In this document: positions 42,726 to 56,370 of the stretch, piece after piece
Layout of the letters: every line of letters begins with the position of its first letter
Numbering within the stretch: position 1 is the first letter of the stretch
Assembly: GCF_964020005.1 (NCBI RefSeq)
Contig: NZ_OZ026474.1
Location: 992,001 to 1,056,000, forward strand
Reading direction: 5' to 3'
DNA: 64,000 nucleotides
Source: Spiroplasma endosymbiont of Atherix ibis
GTDB taxonomy: Bacteria > Bacillota_I > Bacilli_A > Mycoplasmatales > Mycoplasmataceae
The notes under the pieces: model-generated
Told to the model about the DNA's origin: nothing
Database searches by the model: none
Seen by the model: the letters and a program-made list of their open reading frames with translations, nothing else
Position numbers and translations under genes: made by a program

Positions 42726-43619
42726 TTATTTTGCTTTACCTTGGCAACCAAACACTTTTGTTAAATCTAAAAAAGTTTGTTTTAAAGCTTTAAATCCTGG
42801 TGCAAGTAATTTACGAGGATCAAATCCTTTTGCTTCATCATCTAAGTCTTTCTTAGCTTCAATATATTCTCTTGTAGCATCTCTAAATGATAATTGTAAT
42901 TCAGTATTAACATTAATTTTTGATATTCCTAATTTAATAGATTTTTCAACTTGATCTTGAGGAATTCCTGATCCTCCATGTAATACCATTGGTAATTTGC
43001 ACGCTGCTTGTAATTCTTCTAGTGTATCAAATGATAATGATTTTCATCATTCTGGGTATTTACCATGAATATTTCCAATTCCAGCAGCTAACATTGATAT
43101 TCCTGTAGTTGCCATTTCAGCTGCTTGCTTTGGATCTCCTAATTCACCTTCACCTACAACACCATCTTCTTCTCCACCAATTGAACCAATTTCAGCTTCA
43201 ACTGATACTTCATGAGCGTTTGCAAATTCCATTAATTCTTTAACTTTTGCAATATTTTCTTCATATGGTAAATGTGATCCATCAAACATAACTGATGAAT
43301 ATCCTGCTTCTATACATTTTTTAGCAACCTCAATTGATTGACCATGATCTAAGTGTAAAGCAACTGGTACAGTAATATTTAATGACTCTAATAGACCATT
43401 AACCATACCAACAACAACTTTAACTCCTCCCATATATTTTAAAGCTCCTTCTGAAGTAGCAATAATAACAGGTGTTTTTGATTCCTGAGCTGCTTCTAAA
43501 ATTGCTTTAGTTCATTCTAAGTTATTAATATTAAAATGCCCAATAGCATATTTATTTGTATGTGCTTCTTTAACCATTTTTGTAGCATTCACTAATTTTG
43601 AATGATAAATTCTTGACAT
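42726..43619 (-). CDS. fba: Class II fructose-bisphosphate aldolase
   Basis: Splits fructose-1,6-bisphosphate in glycolysis; zinc enzyme of 297 residues. Metal and active-site segments are VALHLDHGQS, VEAEIGSIGGEEDGV, GIGNIHGKYP and MVLHGGSGIP. Trp codons are TGA (EWWKS). GGAGG precedes the ATG, and a TATAAT lies at 43659-43664 with a poor -35. Its product feeds, through lower glycolysis, the pyruvate dehydrogenase encoded at the left edge. Confidence 0.97.
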
Positions 43620-43703
43620 ATTTCTATTTCCTCCTATAAAGATATTTTATACTTTAACATTATACCCCTTTATCTTTACTTAATATATGTTTTTCTTGCT
43701 TTA

Positions 43704-44225
43704 TTATAATTTTTCAATTTCTAAATCATTTTTAGCAATTATTTTTTGTTTTAAATTTACTTTGTTAAAACTTAAATAAAATATTATCGCAAAAACAATT
43801 GTAAATGTATATTGAATTGAATCAGTAATAACTTCTACAATAGCTATAGAAGAGTCAAAAACTAAAAATGCATATAGTACATATATAAATACTCATATAT
43901 AACTTATAATTATATTTAAATATAAAGGTATAATTTTTTTTAAAAGTAAAAAAGTAATACCTATAAGAACTTTAACAACTATAGTTATAGGCATATAAAT
44001 AAATCCTCCTGCATATAAATCAATTAGTACTCCTGAAATAGATGCTGAAATAATTAATAAAAAAGGGTTTAAAAAATTTAATAAAGATAAATAAATCGTA
44101 TCTGATATTTGAAAAATATTTTTACCACTAATATTTGAAATAAATGAAGATAAAGCACCAATACCAAACATAAATGATATTATTAATCCACAAATTGCTA
44201 TATTTTTTGTAGTTATTTTTTTCAT
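43704..44225 (-). CDS. ECF transporter S-component, substrate unknown
   Basis: 173 residues, almost entirely membrane helices. The pattern FQISDTIYLSLLNFLNPF, then SGVLIDLYAGGFIYMPI and TIVVKVLIG, matches S-components of energy-coupling factor vitamin transporters (conserved Asp before a Gly-rich loop, K at the end of the next helix). It would pair with EcfA/EcfT modules encoded elsewhere; none is in the window. No riboswitch is visible in the short gap after pyrG, so the vitamin cannot be guessed. One TGA Trp. Confidence 0.7.
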
Positions 44226-44272
44226 ATCTGTCTCCTAATTTAATTTTAAATAAAAAAACAAAAAATATATAA

Positions 44273-45865
44273 TTATTTTTTGTTAATCGCATTTATAAAT
44301 CCCATAAATAAAGGATTTGGTCTATTAGGTCTTGATGTAAATTCTGGGTGATATTGACAAGCTATAAAAAAATCATTTTTAGGATATTCAATAATTTCTA
44401 CTAAATCTTGTTCTAAAAATAAACCTGAAAAAATTATTCCTTTTTCTTCAAAAGCTTTTCTAAATTGATTATTAAATTCATATCTATGTCTATGTCTTTC
44501 AATAGCAATTTTTTCTTTATAAAGAGTATGTGCAAGAGTGCCTTCTTTTAAAGAAGTAATATATCTTCCTAACCTCAATGTTCCTCCAATATTTTCTCTA
44601 TTTTTACCTTCCATAATATCAATAATTGGATTTTTTGTATCAGGGTTAATTTCTGTTGTATGAGCATCTTTTAATTTTAAAATATTTCTTGCAAATTCAA
44701 TACAAGCTACTTGCATACCTAAACAAATTCCTAAATAAGCAATATTATTTTCTCTTGCATATTTAGCTGCTAAAATTTTTCCTTCTAAACCATCCTCGCC
44801 AAATCCTCCAGGTACTAAAATTCCTTGAGCATTTGATAATTCAGATTCAATATTTTTTTCTGTAAGTTTTCTAGCATTAACTCAAATAAATTTTATTTTT
44901 TTATTAATTTCATATCCCGCAAATTTTAATGATTCCATTACAGATAAATAAGCATCACTTAATTCAACATATTTTCCAACAATATGAACTTTAAGAATAT
45001 CTTTTGAATTATCAATATTATTGACTAATTTTTTTCAATCTTCTAATTTGGTTTCTTTTAACTTTAAATTTAATTGTTTTGCAACAATTTTATGCAAACT
45101 ACCTTTTTCTATAATTAAAGGTACTTTATAAATAGAGTCACTATCTGGACATTCAATAACGTTTTCTACTGGAATACTGCAAAGTAGTGATATTTTATCT
45201 TTTAATTTTTGATTAAACTCCATTTCACTTCTTGCAACAATAACATCTGGTTGTATTCCTAAACTTAATAATTCTTTAACTGAATGTTGAATTGGTTTTG
45301 TTTTAAATTCTCCTGAAACTTTTAAATATGGTAATAATGCAACATGAATAAACATTACATTTTCTTTACCTTTTTCCATTCTAACTTGTCTTAAAGCTTC
45401 TAAAAAAGGTTGAGATTCAATATCTCCAACAGTTCCCCCAATTTCTGTAATAACTACATCAGCTTTACTTTCAATTTCTGCTTTATAAATTTTTTGTTTT
45501 ATTTCATTAGTAATATGAGGAATAACTTGTACTGTTTTTCCTCCATACTTACCATTTCTTTCTTTTTCTAAAGTTTCATAATAAATTCTTCCAGCTGATG
45601 TTGAAGAATTTTTTGATAAATTAACATCTATAAATCTTTCATAATGTCCTAAATCTAAATCAGTTTCTTCCCCATCATCAGTTACATAAACTTCTCCATG
45701 TTCTATAGGATTTATAGTACCTGGATCAATATTTAAATATGGATCAAATTTTTGCATAAATATTTTTAATCCACTATTTTTTAAAAGTACTCCAAGAGAA
45801 CTTCCAGTAATACCTTTTCCTAGTCCAGAAACTACTCCTCCTGTGATAAAAATATGTTTTGTCAT
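44273..45865 (-). CDS. pyrG: CTP synthase
   Basis: Makes CTP from UTP with glutamine as ammonia donor; 530 residues. The N-terminal synthetase begins [18 protein letters not shown] and contains [16 protein letters not shown]. The C-terminal glutaminase carries the nucleophile in [10 protein letters not shown] and the catalytic His-Glu in [13 protein letters not shown] Trp codons occur. AAAGGAGAAAG precedes the ATG. A terminator of the upstream rpoE lies in the 65-base gap. Confidence 0.98.
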
Positions 45866-45890
45866 AATTTAACTTTCTCCTTTAAAAATA

Positions 45891-45914
45891 AAAAGTAGTT
45901 GATAAAAACTACTT
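45891..45914 (-). terminator. Terminator of rpoE
   Basis: AAGTAGTT/AACTACTT, an 8-bp stem with a 6-base loop; TTTTTATTTTT follows on the minus strand. Confidence 0.75.
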
Positions 45915-45930
45915 ATAATTAAGTTTAATT

Positions 45931-46365
45931 TTAATAATCTTCCTCATCATCATCGTCATCTATAGTTGAATCTATTGAATCATCATCTGTATTTAGATTT
46001 AATAGATTTTTCATTTTTCCAACACCTTCAGTTGTATCTTCATCATATGTATCTAAACCAAGTATAGATTCAGGTTCTAGATCTCCAAACTCTTCTGTTG
46101 TTTCAAATTTATCAACATATTCATATTGCTTTTTAACATCATCAAATTTAAGATATTCTCTTAAACCTCATTTACCATCTGATGTTAATGCAAATCTATT
46201 ATCTAAAACTAAATCACTATAAAGTTCAGCTATTATTTCATTTTTGCTATCATTATCTCCACTTATGTCTTTTGAAATTGTATTTCAGATATCTTCAAAT
46301 GAAGCACTGTCTTTGCATTCATTTAAGTAATCATAAGTCAAATTAATTGGTGATAGTTTGTTCAT
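45931..46365 (-). CDS. rpoE: DNA-directed RNA polymerase delta subunit
   Basis: 144 residues. The N-terminal HARE-HTH domain is clear: SFEDIWNTISKDISG, then ELYSDLVLDNRFALTSDGKW. The rest is acidic and ends in a run of Asp/Glu (about 11 of the last 14), the disordered tail that displaces RNA from the polymerase in firmicutes. Two Trp are TGA, so the gene is easy to miss. GGAGGAAATTG precedes the ATG. The gene order rpoE-pyrG is common in firmicutes and mollicutes. Confidence 0.92.
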
Positions 46366-46395
46366 AACAATTTCCTCCATAAATTCTATTTTACA

Positions 46396-47577
46396 TTATA
46401 CATTGGGAAAAATATAAACTTTTTTTACATTCTTTTCTCAATCAATATTTAAAATTTCTGATAATTCCTTAAGATTATTTAATTTATCATTTTTTAAAAT
46501 ATAAATGTTTTCATCTTTTTTGCCAATGCTATCTTTATAAATAAATACATTTTTTATTTCTACACAATCAAAATAATACTTGGTTTCTCCTTTAAATTCA
46601 GATTTTAATTTATTAAAATCTTTTTCTGTCATATCATATGAAACTTTTAAAAATTTTCTATTTAATAATCTATTTGATAAATCCATTAGTATTTCATCAT
46701 TTTCTTTTTTTAAGATTTTAAATATATCAAACATAGTATAATCGTCTAAAAATATATATTTATCTAAAGGCATTGTTTTCTTTTCAAATACTTCTCTAAA
46801 TAATTCTACAATTTGTGAATTTTTAAATTTAAACCCTGCTATATAAAGATCTTTAAATCTCTTAAATCACATTTTAAAAGTATTATCGAAAGCAGTAGAA
46901 ATTTTATGCTCATAGACTTGTTTAAACATATGATATCTACCTAATAAAAAATTTTCTATTGCATTTAAAGATTTACTTGCAAAAACTATTTTATCTTCTT
47001 GAATTGTTGCATTTCTAATTATTCAGTCAATATCAGGTTTAGAATAATTAACACCAGCACCAATTGAATCTCTTTGAAGATAATCTAATCTATCTGCATC
47101 AAGTTGACTAGATACTAATAAATTAACAACTTTATTTTTGTGATTTCCTTCAATTACAGAAACAACTTCTTTTGGGTCAACTCCATTATTTAATAATACT
47201 TTATTTATTTGAGTATCACCTTTTATTAAATCTACACTGTATTGTTCATGACTTATTGATGAAATAGTTTCAAATGTATGAGAAAAAGGTCCATGACCTA
47301 TATCATGAAGTAAACCTGCTATTTTTAATACTCTTTTATCTTTATCTGAAATATGTTTATTTATTTTTTCATTTTCAAGAAATTTGCAAATAACATGATA
47401 AACACCAATACAATGTGAAAATCTTGTATGATTTGCACTTGGGAAAACAAATTGTCCTCCTCCAAGTTGAATTATTCTTCTCAATCTTTGAAACTCATCT
47501 GTATCAATTAATTCTAGGAAAACTTTATCCTCTATATAAATTTCTCCATGAACATTATCTCTTATAAATTTCTCCAT
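46396..47577 (-). CDS. HD-domain phosphohydrolase (dGTPase-like)
   Basis: 393 residues. HD-superfamily metal ligands appear as HTRFSHCIGVYHV (first His), LLHDIGHGPFSHTFE (HD pair) and SQLDADRLDYLQRD (last Asp). This arrangement matches the YwfO/dGTPase-like group of HD proteins, some of which hydrolyse dNTPs; substrate not assignable. The C-terminal 190 residues are charged and less conserved. Four TGA Trp codons join the pieces. AGAGGTAAG precedes the ATG. It follows gltX by 10 bases, so both are probably co-transcribed. Confidence 0.85.
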
Positions 47578-47587
47578 AACTTACCTC

Positions 47588-49490
<1,903 letters not shown>

Positions 49491-49527
49491 AATAACTCCT
49501 TATAACAAAATAATTATAAAATAAAAA

Positions 49528-49559
49528 ACGATTTATATCTAATTTAGTTAATAAATCGT
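49528..49559 (-). terminator. Terminator of ychF
   Basis: ACGATTTAT/ATAAATCGT, a 9-bp stem with a 14-base loop; TTTTTTATTTTAT follows on the minus strand. Confidence 0.75.
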
Positions 49560-49565
49560 AAAATT

Positions 49566-50663
49566 TTATTTATTAAATTTAAAGAAACATACATCTCCAT
49601 CTTGAACAATATAGTTTTTTCCTTCTAACTTAATTTTTCCACTATTTTTAAGTGCTTGTTCATCACCCAATTCAAATATATCTTCACATTTATAAACATC
49701 TGCTTTAATAAATCCTTTTTCAAAATCTGTGTGAATAATACCTGCACATTGAGGAGCAGTTGAACCTTCTTTAAACTGTCATCCTCTTGCCTCTTGTGGA
49801 CCACAAGTAAAATAAGTTTTTAAATCAAGAGTTGAATAAGCTGCTCTGATTAATTGTTCTAATACAGAAGTTTCAATTCCTGCGTCTTGTAAAAATATTT
49901 GCTTATCATTTTTATCAATTTCACTTAATTCTTCTTCTATTTTTGCAGAGATTTTAACAACTTGTGAATTACATGATTGAGCATATTTTTTTACAAGTTT
50001 AACATAATCATTATCTTCTCTAATTTCATTTTCTCCAACATTTGCTACATAAATAATTTTTTTTGTAGTTAGTAATTGAAAAAATTTAATTGCAATTTTT
50101 TCTTCTTCTTCAAAATCTAACTTATTTAGTAATTTACCTTCAGATAATTGATTTTCTAACTTTTTAAGCAAATTATATTCAAAAATAATATCTTTATCTT
50201 TTGTTGATTTAAATTTTGGTTCAACTTTTGCAAGTCTTTTTTTAACACTTGCTTCATCAGCTAAAATTAATTCTAATTCAATTATTTCAATATCTCTAAT
50301 TGGATCCACATTACCTTCAACATTAGTTATTTCTTTTGAATCAAAACATCTTATAACTTCACAAATTGCATCAGTTTCTCTAATATTAGCTAAAAAAGCA
50401 TTTCCTAAACCTTCACCTTTACTTGCACCTGCTATTAATCCTGCAATATCAACAAATTCAATAGTAGTATAAATAGTTTTTTTAGAATTAAATATAGTTG
50501 CTAATTTATCTAATCTTCAATCTGGAACTTCTACAACTCCAACATTAGGTTCTATTGTTGCAAAAGGATAATTTGCAGCTTCAACTTTTGAATTTGTAAT
50601 TGCATTAAATAAAGTTGATTTCCCAACATTTGGTAAACCTACTATTCCAACTTGTAATCCCAT
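49566..50663 (-). CDS. ychF: Redox-regulated ATPase YchF (Obg family)
   Basis: 365 residues, exactly the family length. P-loop [15 protein letters not shown] near residue 10, switch segment [10 protein letters not shown] and the TGS domain at the C-terminus, with [11 protein letters not shown] and [13 protein letters not shown]. YchF binds ATP rather than GTP and associates with ribosomes; its exact role is unsettled. TGA Trp codons occur. Its start codon lies within the ribosome-site end of the DUF951 gene, so the two are coupled. Confidence 0.97.
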
Positions 50664-50664
50664 A

Positions 50665-50850
50665 TTAACTTTCACTTTCTATTTTTTTTATACTTTTAAT
50701 AAGAGAATCTTTTGAAAATTCTAATATTAAATTTTGATTAATATTAGAATTTAATTCGTATATACTTCCAATTCTTATAACAATTCAAAAAATTGTTTTA
50801 CTTGGATGAACTTTTTTTAAATAAATTTTATCACCTATATTAATCTTCAT
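50665..50850 (-). CDS. DUF951-family protein, 61 aa
   Basis: [20 protein letters not shown], then a TGA Trp ([13 protein letters not shown]). The VGDxVxxKKxHPC...W.(I/V)xRxG pattern is that of DUF951, small proteins encoded next to parB or ychF in firmicutes. The usual cysteines (HPCG and CxxC) are missing here: HPSK replaces HPCG. The start overlaps parB by 11 bases and the end is 1 base from ychF, so it is translated as part of that run. Function unknown. Confidence 0.8.
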
Positions 50851-51712
50851 CTGTTAATCCTAATAACTCTAATATTCTATTCAAATCATCATCATTAAAA
50901 TATCTAATTGTCAATTTTCCATTATCAATTGTAACTTTTGTTCCCAATCTTCTCATAATTTTATTCTCAGTATAAATAACTGAAGGACTTTTAGAAGCAT
51001 TTGGTTTTTCAACTTCTTTTAAGTTATTATTTTTAATTAATTGTTCAATTGCTCTTGCTGTTAAATCCTGCTCTATTATTTTTTTAAAGATTGAGTCTAA
51101 TAATTCTTCATTATTAATAATTGAAAGTAATGGTTTAGCTTGACCCATAGTAATTTTTCTTTGTAACATTACATCTTGAACTTTCTGAGGTAAATTTAAA
51201 AGTCTCATAATATTTGCAACATGTGATCTTGATTTACCAACTCTTGTTGCAATTTCTTCTTGTTTCAATTTTAAGTTAGTTGATAATTTTTTATAAGCAA
51301 CAGCTTCTTCTATATCAAGTAGATCTACTCTTTGAATATTTTCAATAATTGCAAACTCTTCCATTTGATTTGAACTAAGTTCTAAAATAATAGCTGGAAT
51401 TTCTTTTAGTCCAACTAATTTTGCGGCTCTTGTTCTTCTTTCTCCTGCTACTATTTCGTTTTTATTATTAACAATTATTGGTTGAATAATACCATGAGTC
51501 TTAATTGAATCAGCAAGTTCTTGTAATTCTTCCTCTTCAAAAGTTTTTCTTGGTTGAAATGGATTTGATTTTAATAAATCAATACTAATCATAGTTTTAT
51601 TACTATTATTTTTTTCTTTATCGTTTTCAATAACACCAATTATATCTGAAACTGATTCTCCAAAAATATCATCTAGTCCCTTAAAATTATACTTTCCTTT
51701 AGTTTTGGCCAT
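50840..51712 (-). CDS. parB: Chromosome partitioning protein ParB
   Basis: 290 residues. The ParB/sulfiredoxin-like CTP-binding domain shows LLKSNPFQPRKTFEEEEL, GIIQPIIV and GERRTRAAKLVG. The central HTH (ATRVGKSRSHVANIMRLLNL) binds parS. The final 70 residues form the dimerisation part. It overlaps the end of parA by 14 bases and the start of the DUF951 gene by 11. I could not find a parS palindrome (TGTTTCACGTGAAACA-like) in the window, so its binding sites are elsewhere. Confidence 0.95.
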   Translation of the reverse strand: MAKTKGKYNFKGLDDIFGESVSDIIGVIENDKEKNNSNKTMISIDLLKSNPFQPRKTFEEEELQELADSIKTHGIIQPIIVNNKNEIVAGERRTRAAKLVGLKEIPAIILELSSNQMEEFAIIENIQRVDLLDIEEAVAYKKLSTNLKLKQEEIATRVGKSRSHVANIMRLLNLPQKVQDVMLQRKITMGQAKPLLSIINNEELLDSIFKKIIEQDLTARAIEQLIKNNNLKEVEKPNASKSPSVIYTENKIMRRLGTKVTIDNGKLTIRYFNDDDLNRILELLGLTDED

Positions 51713-52472
51713 TTTCTTTTAGCACCTCTTTTACAAAATCAATATAGGCAATTGCACCTGCTCCATTTTTATCATATTCATAAATTGATTTACCTTCCAT
51801 TGAAGATTCAGAAATTTTAATGTTTCTTGGTATAACTGATTTATAAACTTTTGGACCAAAAGTTTTCATTATTTCTTCTAAAACATCATGAGCTAATCTT
51901 GTACGTGAATCAAACATTGTTACTAAAACACCTTCAATTGTTAAATTAGAATTTAATGTTTCTTTAACTTTTTTAATAGTTCTTAAAAGTTGTGCAACCC
52001 CATGCATAGCATAATGTTCTGCTTGAATAGGAATTAAAACTGTATCAGAAATAGCTAAGCTATTTCTATTAATTAATCCTAAACTTGGAGGACAATCAAT
52101 AATAATAAAATCATATGAATTCGATATTTTTTCTATTTCATCTCTTAAAATATTTTGATTGTTTGTTTTTTGTTCCAACAAAATTAAATCCACAGCTGCA
52201 ACATCAATTGAACTTGGAGCTAAATCTATATTTGGTTTAATATTTTTTATTATTACTTCTGAAAGTTGTTTTTCACCAATAAATACATGATACATACTCA
52301 AAGTATTACTATCTATCTCAAATCCAACACCTGTAGTTGCATTAAACTGAGGATCCATATCTATAAGTAAAACTTTTTTATTTGCTAAAGCAAGCCCGCA
52401 AGCTAAATTTACTGATGTAGTTGTTTTCCCCACACCACCTTTTTGATTTGAAATTGAAATTACTTTTGCCAT
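51699..52472 (-). CDS. parA: Chromosome partitioning ATPase ParA (Soj)
   Basis: 257 residues of the short chromosomal ParA type. Deviant Walker A is SNQKGGVGKTTTSVNLA near the N-terminus, Walker A' LLIDMDPQFNATTG and Walker B FIIIDCPPSLGLI. It works with ParB to separate origins. A weak AGAGGTAATT site precedes the ATG. In firmicutes the rsmG-parA-parB order lies close to the replication origin; that this window is origin-proximal is inference. Confidence 0.97.
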   Translation of the reverse strand: MAKVISISNQKGGVGKTTTSVNLACGLALANKKVLLIDMDPQFNATTGVGFEIDSNTLSMYHVFIGEKQLSEVIIKNIKPNIDLAPSSIDVAAVDLILLEQKTNNQNILRDEIEKISNSYDFIIIDCPPSLGLINRNSLAISDTVLIPIQAEHYAMHGVAQLLRTIKKVKETLNSNLTIEGVLVTMFDSRTRLAHDVLEEIMKTFGPKVYKSVIPRNIKISESSMEGKSIYEYDKNGAGAIAYIDFVKEVLKENGQN

Positions 52473-52512
52473 AAATTACCTCTCATAGTGATTATTATAC
52501 CCTAAATATATA

Positions 52513-53208
52513 CTATTTTCCTAATGGTCTTTTTCTTATTTGACTGTACAGTCTTGGATATTCAGTTGGTGTTGAACAATTTTTAATATAAAAAATATTA
52601 TTTCTTTCCCCCAATATTTCATCCTCATAATTTTGCTTTTTATATAAACTTAAACCAAGTTTAGTTTCTTGATTATTTAAATCTTTTAATTCATTTGCTA
52701 TATTTTTAGATTTTAAACAAATAAATATTCCTTTAATTTTAAGAGCTTGAACACCAACTTCTAATAAAATATTTAGCGGTGCCATTGCTCTTGATATTAT
52801 TACATCAAACTTTTCCTTATTTTTGATTGCATATTCTTCTGCTCTAATTTTTAAAGTTCAAATATTTTCTAACTCTAATTCCTTAATTACTGTATTTAGA
52901 AAATTAATTTTTTTTCCATTTGATTCTAATAAATAAATTTTTGAATTAGGAAACATTATTTTTAAAACAATACCTGGAAAACCAGCTCCTGTTCCAATAT
53001 CTAATATTTCTAAACTATCTGGATTAAAAACTTTTGTAAATATTAATGAATCATAAAAATGCTTATCTATAATTTCTTGGTCTTGTATTATTGCAGTTAA
53101 ATTATGTATTCTATTTTGTTCTTGAAGAATATCTTTATATTTTATTAAATTTTGTTTTTGTTTTTGTGTAAATACAATATTTAATTCACTAAATTTATTT
53201 CAGTTCAT
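52513..53208 (-). CDS. rsmG: 16S rRNA (guanine-N7) methyltransferase
   Basis: Methylates G527 (E. coli numbering) of 16S rRNA; 231 residues. SAM-binding glycine motif LEILDIGTGAGFPGIVLKI, followed by VIISRAMAPLNILLE. The second residue after MN is a TGA Trp (MNWNKFSELNIVF), which hides the start in a standard reading. It lies 40 bases before parA on the same strand, the conserved rsmG-parA-parB arrangement. The ribosome site is weak. Confidence 0.95.
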
Positions 53209-53254
53209 ATTAGAATACCTCCAAAAAAAATAAAAAATCTTATGTTTTTTTATT

Positions 53255-54835
53255 TTACATTAGTTTTCTTTTATATTTTTCAATTTCTATTTCTTTATTA
53301 TATCTAAATCAATTTCTAGGTTGAATTCTTAAATATAAATCATTTTCATCAATATTTGATTTTGAAAGTAAACACTCATTAATAACTCAAACTAAAGCAA
53401 TAATTAAAGCAAAAAATATTAAAAGAATTGGATCAATCATTTTTTCTTTATCTTTAAATTTATTTATAAAAAAATCATAGTATATATAGCCCATAACAAT
53501 TATTAATATAGTTGTAGTAATTATACCAATAACAAATCCACCTTTAACTTTATTGACTTCAACTTTATTTGTTTTTCGATTATGAAGAACTGCAATCATT
53601 AAAATTAAATATATAATAAAAGCAAACATTACTGTACTATTAGAAGAATAATCTGCAACAAGAAAATAATTAATTTCTTGTTTTCCATTTGGATTAGATA
53701 TAAATCCAATACATATAGAAATAATTAAAAATAAAGTATAAATAGAAAGAGTTATTATCATTCCTATATAACCTGATTTAATATAACTAATTTTTTCACT
53801 TCTAGATTTAGTATAAATAAAACCTTCTTCAACTGCTGATTGAACTGTTTTAGGAATAAGTGTAGTATAACCATTTACAGTTGTTAATAAAGTACAAGCT
53901 ATTATTATTTTAAAAATAAGTGCAGCTCATGGACTTTTTATAAAAAGATTATCAAAAAAATTAAATATATTACCATCTTCTGCACCTAAAAATACAGCTA
54001 CAGTAATAATTATATAAAATAATGTAACTGCAATTATTGCTGAAAGCATTGCTACAGGAACAACTTCTTTATGTTCACAATCTTTTTGTAAAGTTGCTGC
54101 ATATATAAATCCATCAAAGGCAAATAGTATAGGTAAAATTGTTGCAAAAAATGGACTAATTCCAAAACTATTAATAGTTGAATTTTTTGGATTAAATGAA
54201 TTATTTACAGAAGGGTTCAGTATAAATAATGTAAAACCTCCAACTACTACAGAAAATAAAGGAATAAATTTAACAATTGTAAATATACTTTGAATCATTT
54301 TACTTGGTTTATGTGTATAAATATTCATTAGTGAAAAACCAACTAAAAGTAATGTTGATAAAAATATTTTAATTATCATAAACTCTACTCGTCCTAATTT
54401 TTCAACTAAATAAATACCTGTTGTTGAATAATAAAAAATATCTATTCCATTAAAAAGAGTATTTATTGTAAAAAGAGCACCTAAACCAGCTAAAATAGGA
54501 AGATACATACATATATATAAAATAGAGCACATAGACGCTGTTTTTCTATTTATAAATGTATTTGCTCAACTTTGAGCAGTTGAATGTCCTAACTTAGTTT
54601 TTGAAGATGCTGCTTCAATAAAACTAAGCATTATTAATGAACACAATACACCTATAAATACTCAAACAGAAAGTGCAAGATATGGATTATTACCTGCTTG
54701 TGCCAATACTCCATTTTTACCTGAGTTTTTTAAATATATTCCTCCCCCAACAACAATACCAAAAACCATTGAAAATATAGTTAAAAACTCAAATGTTTTA
54801 TTTTTTCTTTTATTTGTTTTATTTACTTTTATCAT
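53255..54835 (-). CDS. APC-family amino acid permease (copy 1)
   Basis: 526 residues with about 12 membrane helices. The first helix carries the substrate-backbone motif MVFGIVVGGGIYLKNSG, and helix 6 has PILFAFDGFIYAATLQKD, both typical of APC-superfamily amino acid transporters. The start MIKVNKTNKRKNKTFEFL matches the paralogue upstream, and its ATG lies inside the end of that gene. The C-terminus is a charged cytosolic tail (RNWFRYNKEIEIEKYKRK). Substrate not assignable. Confidence 0.9.
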
Positions 54836-56366
54836 TTTGAAGTTCCTTTCTATTTTTAAAATCCTCTAAACATTTTTGTTTATCATATTTAAATCAATTT
54901 TTGAGATTTATTCTAAAATAAAAGTCATTTTCATCAACATTATTTTTTGAAATAATAAGTTCATTAACAATTCAAGCTATAACCAATATTATTATAAAAA
55001 TTAATCAAATTAAAGGAGCAACTAAATTGTCTTTTCTAATAATTGGATCTAAAATATTGAAAAAATGAATAAGAGCTAACATAAATATTAACATTGAACA
55101 AGAAAATATTCCAGCAAAATAAGCACCCTTAACTTTTTTAACTTTAACTTTTTTTGTTTTTCTATTTCTTAACATTTGCACTAAAATAGGTAAATTTAAT
55201 AAATAAACTATTAGTATTGTTGAATCAGATGATAAATAAGCTGTATATAAAAAATTATTTTCTAAAAGTAAACCAGTAGTAACAAAAGTTATAAAAAATA
55301 ATGAAACTATTGCCATTGCTATTCAACTAGATTTTAGTTTTGATAATTCAGCTCCATTTTTTGAATAAATAAATTTCTCTTCAATTGAAACTTTTATAAC
55401 TAATGGATAAATTATACTATATACATTAACCATAGTAAGTAATGTTATTGTTATAATTAAATTAAATGCAAAATGGGCTCTAGGATCTACTTTTTCAAAA
55501 ATATTTAATATATTACCATCACTTGCTCCCATAAAAATTGCAATTGTAATAATTATATAAAATGCTGATACTGCAACTATTCCTGTCATCATTGCTGGTG
55601 CAACAACTCCTTTATGTTCACAATCTTTTTGTATTGCAGCAGAATATAAAAATCCATCAAAGGCAAACATTATTGGAACCATTGTCATAAATATATTACT
55701 AAACTTAAATGGTTTTACATTATCAGGACTAAATGAGTTTTCATTACCAATAGAAAAAAAAGTAATTCCTGCTATAAGAACAGTTAATAAAGATATAAAT
55801 TTTAGAAATGATAATATTGTTTGTAATATCTTTCCTGATTTTGTACTATAAGTATTCATAATTTGAAATAAAAATAATAAAATAGCTGATACAAATATTT
55901 CAACAGCAACTTTAGCCTCATAAGATATTATTTGAGATTGAGTATCACCAGTTGAGAACTTATAAATAATATCTAAGGACTGGAAAAAACTACTAGTTGT
56001 AAATAAAGCTCCAATTATTATTAATACAGGTAAATAAATTAATGCATAAAGAATTGTAATAAAAGAACCATATCTTCTTCCAACAAATCTTCCTGCTCAT
56101 ATTGTTAGTGTATTGTGTTCTCCATTTTTTGTTGAACTAGATATTTCAATAAAAACCAACATCATCATGCAACAAAAAACTGCCATTAAAATTCAAATAG
56201 ATATAGCAAGATATGGATTATTTCCAGCTTTTGCTAAAACTCCATTACTACCAGCATTTTTTAAATAAATTCCACTACCAACAACAATACCAAATGTCAT
56301 TGAAAATACAGAGAGAAACTCAAATATTTTGTTTTTAGTTTTATTTTTCTTATTTACCTTTATCAC
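54819..56366 (-). CDS. APC-family amino acid permease (copy 2, GTG start)
   Basis: 515 residues, clearly paralogous to the next gene along its whole length (for example PIMFAFDGFLYSAAIQKDC against PILFAFDGFIYAATLQKDC). The GTG start is chosen because VIKVNKKNK lines up with MIKVNKTNK of the paralogue and GAGG from the mnmG end is correctly spaced; the ATG two bases earlier reads into TGA-TAA. The last 17 bases overlap the paralogue. Tandem duplication followed by divergence is likely; substrates unknown. Confidence 0.88.
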
Positions 56367-56370
56367 ATTT

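Noticed and set aside
50000-53000. parS site near parA/parB
   Set aside because: No TGTTTCACGTGAAACA-like palindrome was found around the genes.
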